Of a stretch of DNA of 63,976 nucleotides, positions 37,401 through 49,172 are shown one piece after another. The DNA is taken from the NCBI GenBank assembly GCA_946803715.1, contig CAMPET010000061.1, positions 64,306 to 128,281 on the forward strand, read 5' to 3'. This stretch comes from Beroe ovata (lineage: Eukaryota; Ctenophora; Nuda; Beroida; Beroidae). A model generated the notes under the pieces. That model saw nothing but the letters and a program-made list of their open reading frames with translations. It searched no databases and was not told the DNA's origin. The position numbers and the translations under genes were made by a program. Each line of letters starts with the position of its first letter. The first letter of the stretch is position 1.

Positions 37401-40400
37401 AGGAGCTGTTCAGAGGACAAGGAGTGCCAGTTCTGGATGATGTTGGTGGTGTGTAGAAGGGTGTCAAGAGCATCACACCACCACTTGAACGCACCCCTGA
37501 CAAGATAGAGAGGGTTGCTAATCTTGGCAGAGAAGTTAAGAGGAAAAGGAAGTTTACCGGTTATTAAGAAGGGTTGCTGGAGGGGCTTCATTCAAAGTTT
37601 AATAGATAAGTCATCAGGAAACTAATTAGTAATTGTAAACTTTCTGTTTTTTGAACTTACTTTGTGTTGTCAGCATGGAAGAGCACATTCCCAAGTTCGT
37701 GCATAGCTTGTACAACAAGATCAGTCTTGCCCTTCACTTTGAGCATTTCTGAAACAAATAATGTACAAAAACCTGTACAAATGTTAATGTACGCAAAACT
37801 TGTCCGACAACTGCAGCTCGTCAAAAGTCCGTTTGGCACTTTGGCCAGGCGCCGGTCTAATGCAGGTCTCTACAATGATGACGTCATGTACAATGATGAC
37901 GTCATGTATGGACTCTGACACTGATGACGTCATGTATCGAAGCTGTCACTTACCTATAGTTTTCTCGTAGGCGGAAATGATNGCGTTTTCTAAACAAGAC
38001 ATTAGGTTCATTAGGTTAGGTTCATCAGGAAACTAACTAGTAATTGTAAACTTCCTAATGTTTTCTGAACTTACTTTGTGTTGTCAGCATGGAAGAGGAC
38101 ATTCCCAAGTTCATGCATAGCTTGTACAACAAGATCAGTCTTGCCTTTCACTTTGAGCATTTCTGAAACAAATAATGTACAAAAACCTGTACAAATGTGC
38201 GCAAAACCTGTCCGACAACTGCAGCTCGTCATAAGCACTCTACAATGATGATGTCATGTATCGAGTGTGTCACTGATGACGTCACGTATCGAGTCTCTCA
38301 CTTACCTATAGTTTTCTCGTAGGCGGAAATGATGACACCATGAGTTGAAGCGCTGAGTGGAGCCACGAACAGGTCGGCCGGTTTGTCGTACTGTTTCTGT
38401 AGTGCTGCTGTCCCCGGGTTGAAGGAAGAAGACACGGGCGTTTCACCCTGCTTCACGTTATCTGGGAGGAAGTGTTGGGTTGGGGGACGGAGTGATAGTC
38501 ATTTGGGAGTGAGGGGAGGGAGTGTTGGGCTGGGGGACGCAGTGATAGTCATTTGGGAGTGTGGGTTGGGGGACGGAGTGGGAGTTATTTGGGAGTGTGG
38601 AGAGGGAGTGTTGGGGATGTTGATCCATCTGAATTACCTCATGTTTTCAGAATTTTCATCCGACAATTCTGATCGAATCATTTTACGAGGAACTCTTTAC
38701 TCACCCTTGCCATGCCCCGCCAGGTAACACAGGAGTAGCTGTCGACAGTACTGTAGCGAGAGAGCGGTATGTGAGCGTACACTCAGCACTTTACACAACT
38801 GAGCTTGATCTGAGTCGTAGTCGAGTGGAACGGAGCAGAGACGGAGCGCTTCCAGAACTTGCGGTGACACATTCTCATGAGAGGCTGACGGAGGAAAAGA
38901 GGGGGATGATTCATACTTGCATAGAGTTATACCTATTATTCTAAATACTTTATTAATTTCGTCAAAATCACGCCAAGATGAAGTTTAATAACGCACGATA
39001 ATATCACGCAATCAGAGCCAGCTGCGTAGCAAGATCTCACACAAGAAGTACTGACGGATCGCGTTGAGCAATTTACCGTCACTAACCTTGGACAGGCGTG
39101 ACAGTTGACCGAATGCTGACACTGCTAGTTTCAGTGTGCCAGGGTTCATTGTACTCAGCTACGCGCTCAGTTAACTTCCTCTTGCTGTAAATTATCAGCG
39201 GATACGTCTGTTCCCCGAACACATTGCTGTGGTATACGTATAGTAGTATACGTATAGTGGTATACGTATATTATATAGTATACGTATAGTAGTATACGTA
39301 TAGTGGTATACGTATAGTGGTATACGTATAGTAGGTGAATGTAGGTGGTATTGTAGGTGGTATACGTATAGTAGGCATAGTAGTATACGTATAGTAGGTA
39401 TAGTAGGTATAGTAGGTGAATGTAGGTGGTTTNGTAGTTGGTATAGTAGGTGAATGTAGGTGGTATAGTATGTGGTATAGTAGGTGGTATAGTAGGTGGT
39501 ATAGTAGGTGGTATAGTAGGTGAATGTTAGACAGACAGGAGGAAGAACACGGATTATAATCATGATGACACATTGGGGTGTGGTTTACGTAGGGGAGAGG
39601 ACTAAAAACAGGTAGGGTTCTCCAGAATGTAGGAAACTGCTACCTACTGTATAATTTACTCCAGTAGCCCAGCCATAGTCAGTATGCAATTNGTACTCAG
39701 CTACGCGCTCAGTTAACTTCCTCTTACTGTAAATTATCAGCGGATACGTCTGTTCTCCGAACACATTGCTGTGGTATACGTATAGTAGTATACGTATAGT
39801 GGTAAACGTATATTAGTATACGTATAGTAGTATACGTATAGTAGTATACGTATAGTAGTATACGTATAGTAGTGTAGGTATAGTAGTATAGTAGGTATAG
39901 TAGGTGAATGTAGGTGGTATACGTAGGCGGTATTGTAGGTGGTATAGTAGGTGGTATAGTAGGTGGTATAGTAGGTGGTATACGTAGGCGAATGTTACAC
40001 AGACAGGAGGAAGAACACGGATTAATCATGATGACACATTTGGGTGTGGTTTACCTAGGGGAGAGGACTAAAACAGGTTAGGTTATCCTGAATGTAGGAA
40101 ACTGCTACTGTATAATTAGATAATTACCTATTTATCTTTGTGTCAATTATTATAGAGGAAATAAAACGTATGTAAGAAAATGAAAAGTATGTTGATTTAA
40201 CAATTTCAGTACACACTTTGTAAGGAGGTTGAATCTATTTCCGATGTACGCTAGCTTCTCAAACTGACTGTTCATGTACAGCAATCGCAGAGATTCCATC
40301 ACGTACCGATGCAGCTGAAACATGAAATAGGAATAATAAAGTTGGGGTTAAGCTTTGCTGCGGCAGCGCGAACCTCCTTTTTCTATTAAAAAGTTTGATC

Positions 40401-43400
40401 CAGGAATTCCGATACTCTACCCACTGCAGGCAGTAAGAGCCATTGTTTATCACGATATTATAATCAGTAAATATCAGAAGGACCAGCTAGCATTTCCATA
40501 ACCGCGTTATCCCCCCACCTCACACGGGCACTACTACCGATTGATCGCGGCAAATCCAATCCGTGATTGAGAGCGAAGCCCGAGTAGCTCCATGTTACTT
40601 CCCCCCGCGCATAGTAATTAGGGCAATTGGGCGAGAGAAAGAGAGCGTGAAAATATCAGATTCATTCCACGCTCAACACTGTGTTCATACTGTTTACACT
40701 AAATGTTGTATTGGCTCCACAAGAAGCACTTCTTTGCATGTTCCCAATTAATCAGCAGCTGTGTTACAAACGATCACAATTTCCAATAAGTTGTATTTAC
40801 ATAATCAAACTGACCACGGAACAATTCCTCGAATTCACACGAATGACCGTGTAATGAATCACTTTAAACCACGTTTTTGTTATAACACAACGCTTCGTTT
40901 CCGGTATAAATAGGAGCCCGTTGGCCACAAGCCACAGACTTCTAAAGCACTCTTTCTCTCTGGACGACTATCTAGGCAGTAGCACTCTCTCTAGCGTTAG
41001 AAATCATGATTGGCAAAGTCTCTGTGATCCTGTTCGTCTTGGGCTGCTTGGCTAGCGGTGAGTTATTGTCGCTAGTGGTGTCAGCGCGGCGGTGAACTAT
41101 TGTTGTCAGTGGTGTCAGGGGTGTGCGATTGTTGTTAGTGGTGGTGTCTTCAACCTTTAATTTAAATACTTCGATTGCATAGTTGCGTCACTAATCTAGT
41201 CACATTTTCAGCTGAATCTGCCTCACTTCTATCTTACGATGGGACAGATAGCTCATCTGGTAATCTGTTGGATAATGTGGCAGCGGTGGATGAAAGTGAG
41301 ATGGATAGCGACATCGTGTCTAGTCACAATGAGAATGAAGGAGGATACTTTGGTTAGACAATATTGTCTACATGCATAGGAAGTTCAGAATGGAAAGAAA
41401 TTCATATCTTGAAACGGGAGTTAGAATGAACATTTTAAACATGAGGATTTTAACCGTACAATGTTTATCAAACATTATTAGCTCAATTTTTTGCTCAAAA
41501 TTTTATCCAGTACAAAAGTGATATTCTCCCCGAATGAACTCTCTTATTTGTCACTACAGTTTCTCGTTTACTTGGAGCAAATCAGACGAATTTCTTACCC
41601 ATCGAACGTGAACAAAGGTTGTGTCGTCAAACTTGCCAAAGTGAAGGGAGGAGCCACCATCAATATCGTCAGGCTTTCCGACGATCGTACTTGCATCGTC
41701 TATGTCCTGACCATGAATTGTGGTGTCAATGGTTTTGCTCAGTGTTGACTGTTACTGTTAGGTCGGTTGTTAACAGAACAACCAGCAACACAATATAATA
41801 AATTGAGATGAGTTAGAATTCCGATGAGCAAGTGAGAGTGGTGTCAGCGAATGAAATGATGTTGACTCCACTTACCTCATTGCAAGCAATGATATCCTCC
41901 ATATAATCCAGTAGGAACTCTGACATAAAGTACATTGGTTTCAGCAAGAGATCATTCACAATCTGTTCTGTGAGTCCCAGTATTTCTTTAGCAGGAATTG
42001 ACATCGTCTGAAAGTATAGGAGAAATGATGGCAAATTCTTCCTATTACTTCGAGTTTGACTAACAAATTTTTTGCCAAAGTTTGTCTTACCCACGCCCCC
42101 TTGCTAATGTTGAGTACTGACTTCTGATTTGATTTTTGTTTTTGGTAAAAGGGACCGTAGTATTTACTGAAAAATGTTGCATATTCGAGCCATTGGAATC
42201 ATTGAAGCCAGTGAAAACCGTTGCATATTCGAAATGCTGAATACTGTCTCTGACAGTGACCGTGCCAGTGGAGTAATCTGATATTCTGATAGGCATGGAA
42301 TGTGCCCATCTGACGCCAATGAATATTTGTTCGATTACTCATTCGTAAGCGAAACAGCATACCGACTTTTGGGTTTTATTTTTCCATAAAAGGTCGACCC
42401 GGTGACCTTATTCAGGAATCAAGACATTCCGTGATTCCTTAGCATACTTATATAGTCTCCTCACCATCTACTAATGTATTACACGACGTTTCTTCCGAAA
42501 GAAACTTATTATTGATACCATGGGCTCGAAGTTTCTTATTTTTGAGTAGTTTTTGAGCCATGCGCAGCCGCTGTACTCACTCATATGATTTCAGCGATTG
42601 ACTTCAACTCTCATTCGAATGTCTCGAATGCCCAAGAGACTTGAAAACCCCGTAGGGCACCTCTAAGGGCTTCGAAAATAATTATAAGTACATTCTCATC
42701 TTTAATTTTACTATGATAATCGTCACGATAACAATCATCGAATATGAATTTTCTTGTGTGATGCCCAATATGCCAGATTGGTGCAAATCTTATAGCATGT
42801 TGCCTATTGTGAATCCACTATCTGAATTAGACTATAGCCTATCATGACCTAGGTATTTACCTAAATTTCTGGTTTAGTATGGTGTTGAAGGATCTCAAAT
42901 ACGGCATGTAAACATCCTTGTATTGGTGATGTACAACAATGATTCAATCGCGTGATAGAATATTTTCTTAAACATTCACACAACAGCTCCAAGCAACTTA
43001 TTATCTACTCGTAGGAATAGAGTACTGTGTAGGTACCCATTTTCAAACATAAGGAAACATTTCTTAGAAACGAGACATCTAAATTCGACTTAGGTTATTA
43101 AAACAGAGTGGTTATGTGCCTAGCCTGGCGAACACGGTGGAGATCCTTGCTGTTTAACAAGGAATCGAAACCGTGGGGTTCCGTTATCCGTACAGTCCGG
43201 TCTGTTGTCAAATAAGTTGATTGCCAACCCCATAGTCGTTGGAATGATCCATTTGTACCATGATAGCATGAATGGATCATCGCTACCAGGTAGGTGGATC
43301 ACATGACTGGTCCAGTGATCACGAGATGATTTTCATTTATGCAAATAAAATATGCATTATGTAGAGAGACGATTCGTGATTCATATTCATATTCACGGGT

Positions 43401-46400
43401 TCTATATCGTGAATATTGTTTACCCATCTTATATATTTTTTTGGTACGTGGAAATAACAATTGAACCACACAGGAACCATGACGTATTTCGCATTTCTTG
43501 TCTTGAGTGCAGCACTAGTTCACAGCTGCACCACCACACTAGCCGATGAACAGAGTCTAGCGGATTGGTTGTGGGATGAAACTGCAGCGCAACGGGACCA
43601 AGCTCTCAACTCAACTCTGATACGTGGACTGCAGGAGGTAATCCTGGATCCTAGCCAGTTTGGGGGATACATGGTCCAGGATAGCGTGTACTGTTACGAG
43701 GGGATGTTGAGCTGGAGAGAAGCGGCTGACAGGACAGCCAACGAAACTGTCAAAGCGTTCATCTCGGAAGAGGCAGGCAGTTGGGGAAGCTATGCAGATT
43801 CTCTGTTCAGAACATGGCATATAGATGATTATAAAGGAATAGCGCTGGGAGAAGCGGCTGGAAACTACATAATACATCTGAGAATGGTGGCAGGGGACCC
43901 GTCACTCGCACCTGAATACGCTATTCTGGCGTTTACACCTTGTGCGAAGCTCTGGCCATGGCTGGGAAAACAAATCGGGGCGGGAACTGGTGATTTCGGA
44001 ATTTACACTTCCTGGGTGAGTGAGAATCTGGGGTGGAGTGAGAGTTACAAGAAGTATGAGGAGTATGTGGAATGGGCATACCAAAGGGGGGATATCACAC
44101 GGGAGAAAGCTCTGGAGATCTTCAGCACAAGCATGAATGCGGAGGCGGCGTTCTTCAACTCCGTTCAGCTGCCCTCCCGAGATGAAAGTATCGGAGATAA
44201 AAACGCGTGTTATTCTCATCATCTCTCATACATTATCCTTGCTTTTGTGCTGTGCACCCAGTGGGTTTAACCCACCATGGTGGTCGACATATCAAACGCT
44301 TGGCAAAAGCTAGGCAGAACAATGAATAATGAACAATGCCAGAAAATGAACAATGAACAATGAATGTGCAAATGAACAATGTGCAAAATCCAACTCAATT
44401 TTATTACCGAGGAAGCATGATTAGACTCGCTAGTAGTGCCGGCAAAGGCATGGGCGATTCAAACCCGTTTTGTCTGTAGAATCTTCTATAATTGACAAGC
44501 ACGTTATATACTTCTGGTTTTCAAAAACGGATATTAGATATGAAATGACTTATTTAAAATAAGTGGCGGAGACATACTTAATCATTAGAGTATTAGAATG
44601 ATTGCAATAGGTATAACACTTGATATTTGATTTTTTCAATAAAGCAATAATATGAGATTTTTTCACGAATATTCTGAGAACATTTCCTCAACCTTCATTT
44701 CTGTAAATCTTAACTTACGTTATTACTTATTATAAGCCTAAACCTGTATACAGTATCATCAAAATATATGTGGGACGTAGGTAGTAAAAGTTGTGAACGC
44801 TCTCCTGTAGTACCCGCGATGGAATGAAGACCGTACCTTGATCCTCATTTGGAGATCCATTGCAGTTTGCCAGAGCTGAGACGCTATGTTCTGAAGGAGA
44901 CCCCAATGGGCGCCGCGATGCGCCAATACCAGCGCCTGGGTGAAGTTATCGAAGGTTTGCACAATGCTGGTGCTGTAACTCAGTTTCACGTCCTTGTGCG
45001 CTCGCTCACTAGACAGTCCACACTTGCTCTGCCTGATGAGGTGGGGACTGGGGAGGGGGAGAGAGGCGGAGTGTGGGAGGGAGGTGGAGAGGGTAGGGGA
45101 GTGAGGTGGAGTGTGAGAAGGTGGGAGTGAGGTGAAGAGGGTGGGGGAGTGAGGTGGNTAGTGAGGTGGAGAGTGTGTGAGGGGTAGAAAGGGGAGTGAT
45201 GGATAGTAAAGGGGGTGTAAGAAGGGAGTGAGAAGAGAAGGTTAGTGCTAGATCACAGATAGGTAGTTAGCTGTCTGACCCGATGAAAATATGAAAATGC
45301 GATGAATGCTCAATAACGTCTAGATTAATTATGAAATTAAGAAAAGGCTACAACTAGATTGACAAGGTTCTCCCTTAAGGCTTGCAGATGCTAGAATTAG
45401 AATCCGCGAATTGGAGATGTGCTTCAAAAGCTGCCCTTCCATGGATTAGATGCAGTCATGAAGAGAGTTGAGAAAGATCAAGAATCGCACTACAGTTACA
45501 AAGGAATGTTTGCTGGCTTTGTCCTTCGATGACCAGTTAAATGTTTCCCATTTTCTATAGGATGATCCCTCACATTTCATTGCTAAAGCACACACACACA
45601 CACGATTATGTTCTGAAGAAAAGAGTTCAGAGAAACTTGGTTTCGATGCTCTGTAACCCATGATAATATCTTGCCAACGTTTGGATAGAGCTCGCAGTGA
45701 AGGGTTTATTAGCGTCCTTGTTAGCTCGATCACTCAACATCTCACATTTGCTCAATCTGAGGATGTACGCACTTCTCCGTTAGTATTGACATGAGGGAAC
45801 ACGTCATATTACCTCTTCAGGACATAATGATTGAAGTTATAAGTGCAGTAGGTAGGTAGGACGTACTGAGAATGGAACTTTAAGTAGTTATGGGTTTGAG
45901 AAAAATGATCTATGGAGATGGCACCATACTGCTGAAGTAGCATCAGGCATAGGTACTATTTCATAACTCATCCAAGGCTCATCATTACCTCGAGTTGATG
46001 GATGAAGTGACGCTTCCTTTCTTATTGAGCAGCGTTGATAGATTCGTCTTTTCTCGTTCGAGAGACGGAGAGAAGTGAATAGGAACCTGGAAAATGGGGA
46101 GGTATGTCTCAACGCTCAGAATGAAAAGTGAGCCAACACAAGGCTCAAAAAATAGAAAGTGTCTTTCACCTCAACGTCTTCAAGTGATTCCTCGCTAAGA
46201 TGCATCATGCTCCCTACATTAGCAACGGTGAAGAGACTGCTCGGCAACACATCATAATCGCCTGGGTTAGAGTCAATGTGAAGTCTGTTGCCACTTCGAT
46301 CAGTCATAATATCACTAATGCAGTGAAAAATACTGAAGAAGTGACGAAAACTGAATCGAGGCAACAATCGTCGCGAATTCTCACACACCGTGTTCAATGG

Positions 46401-48117
46401 GCGTGACTGTTTCAGCGATATTCTTGAGGCGGGCATCGAGTCTCTCAGTAAACTGCTGGTAGCACGACACAGCAAGTATCACGTTCAACTGCAATTCGTC
46501 ACGTTATCATGCACAACAAGAGGGGGTTAGCAGGGGGTTAGCAGGTTGTCATTGATTCAATACGGCCCGTCTAGCGTTCTAGCAACTCAAATCGTGGGCT
46601 GACATAATCGATAACAAACCTGGGCTCTCCAGGGCATTTCTTCGTGTGTGATCATTCTCAATCGATGGAGTCGGCACGACCTCTTCCATGTTTCGGGGAG
46701 AATAGCCCGGAGTAACTCCGCTGCCTGGTAACACGTGACACGTGAACACGTTATATACCTAGCACGTGACTGTACACGTGGACACGTGATGATTAAGTCA
46801 GTTAACACGCCATGATAGAGTTCACACGTGACACAGTGGAAAGTGAACACGTAACTTTGTTACTATAGAGTTCATGAGCGATAGATCATGCGTGATGTTT
46901 CGGATAGAAGAAGAGAGCAACGACAAAAACACAAGCACGTCAGACAAAAGCGCTTGAGATTCTCTAGCGCTATTGAGAGAAGCAAGGATCGAGCACTTTG
47001 TGAAGAGTAAAGCATGAAAGTCACCACTTTCACCACACGAAGTGATTCATACCCTCAGCTTATTTTCGTCGGCCTGCCCGAGCAACTTAAATGGTTTAAT
47101 CTAGAAAATTGTGGTAAGCAGCAATTATTATATTTCAGCTTGAATTTATCTTTGAAAAACTATTCTTTGCAGATTCATTGTGTGATTCAACATACCCCTT
47201 CTTTCTTGGTCATCTTGGTCCCCAATTTGTTATCAGACTTCTTGATAATGCTTGTTTCCGACGTTTTCAGCGTCTGCTTTATCATCTGAGGGTCCTTGGT
47301 GATTCAGGTAAGTCAAAGAATGGATGAAGTGACCAAGATTGAGATTGAAAGAAACCCTGAGGATCAAGAATAAGGTCAATCTAACAATCAACCTCAATGT
47401 TCTTGGAAGTAGCTGTTTTCACATCCTTTGCTTGCACATTTGACTTGTGAGCTATCAAAAGTTCGTTTCGTCTCGTGAGCCAAGCCTGAGCTTCTGCCAC
47501 CCATTCAATGGCCAAGTCATGACGGCTCTCCAGCAGCGCCTTCTCAAGCACCCGAACATACATTTCCAGGAATCGAGATCGCCGACGAAACTTGAAAACT
47601 GTGTGATATTAGTTTTCAAGGGGTATAACTTGCTCTCACGTAGGCAAACGGACACCCTCCCTGAGTTAGAATCTTTCTATTTGCAACAGACATACCCTCT
47701 TTCTGAGCCTGTACAATCGGCATGTTAGCCACAGCCGTGTACAGCAGGTTGAAGTCCTCCTGACCCGTAAACTCTGGCTCTCCGCTCGTGTTGGTCGGAT
47801 AGATAGCACTGTGACGTAACACATGGGCCTCGAACGCTTTGAGAGTGTCACTTTTGAGAATTGGGGCAGCACCCGGGTCTTGAATCATGTCTTTGAGTGT
47901 CACTTTCTTGTCCTTCCTGCGGTAACTAGACCCTCGATTCAGAACATAGGCACAAACACAGGTCACTGATAGGGACGCAAACACACACACACACACACAT
48001 ACACATACACGTCANNNNNNNNNNNNNNNNNNNNNNNNNNNNNNNNNNNNNNNNNNNNNNNNNNNNNNNNNNNNNNNNNNNNNNNNNNNNNNNNNNNNNN
48101 NNNNNNNNNNNNNNNNN

Positions 48118-48155
<38 letters not shown>

Positions 48156-49137
48156 GTCACAGATAGACCCACGTATATGAAACAGACAGACAGGGACACA
48201 GTACACACATGAAATAACTCACACAGGAGGGTCAGGTCGTTTCACAGGTTTTTTCTTGTTGCTCGGCGTGATTGCGTGTGATTGCTCACTCAGCTCAGCG
48301 TAGTTCATATCGAACTGTGTGAGCAACTCGTGTCCATTCTCACTGATCAGATCAGCGCCCTCCTTCTCTCCCCACTGATGTAGTGTCTGCGGAGGATTGA
48401 GGATTGGGGGGTTAGTTGTGAGGAATGAGAAGTGAGGAATGAGAAACAAACAGGAGGGAGGTGAAGAGAATGGAATACGCAAAGGTAGGGGAATGAGGAG
48501 TGATGGGAGAAGGGACAAACCTTGCTCAGGTAGAAAGTGATGACACCCGTCATGTGTTGAATGTTACCGGCGAGTTTCTTCTGTTTGATCACACCCGGTA
48601 ACTCGGTAAGAGCAGCGTGGCAGTACAGTAGCACCTGTGATAATATGACAGGGTGATAACACGATGTGATAATTACGGCGGGAGGATAAATTGTGAAAGT
48701 GGAGCTGTCATAGGGTGTGACGGTTAAGAATCCTAACTATGTCACCAGCTCTGGTTAGGTTACACTTACTTTCAGTGCAGGGTAGCACATAATGTTGAAG
48801 TGAATTAGTGGTGCCAGGAGCCCGTATGTCTGGATGATAGCCTGCGTACCCAACTGGGTATCATTGATCCTCCCAGACAGCTCTATAGCTACGAGAAGTT
48901 TCTCACAGAGACCTAGTCGGGCTAGCTGAGGGAGAGGCAGGGGTGTCCATAGAGGGAGGGGTGGAATAAGTGAGGTCATAGAATGTTAACAATGGACGGA
49001 TACGAATTTGGAGTTTACTCCATTTCGTGCATCGTATCTGTGATCTGAATATACATCAAGCTCGTAACAAACTCGAGTGATTCTCACCTGGTTAGTTTTC
49101 AGCGGACCCTTGTCACATGTGACATTACAAAATAGAN

Positions 49138-49172
<35 letters not shown>

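Noticed and set aside
39195-40029. Tyr/Thr/Ile/Pro-rich frames as a repetitive structural protein
   Set aside because: Translations of the GTATACGTATA microsatellite inside a CFAP54 intron.
47014-47289. 91-aa plus-strand frame
   Set aside because: Lies between two well supported CFAP54 exons on the other strand, with no domain or promoter evidence.
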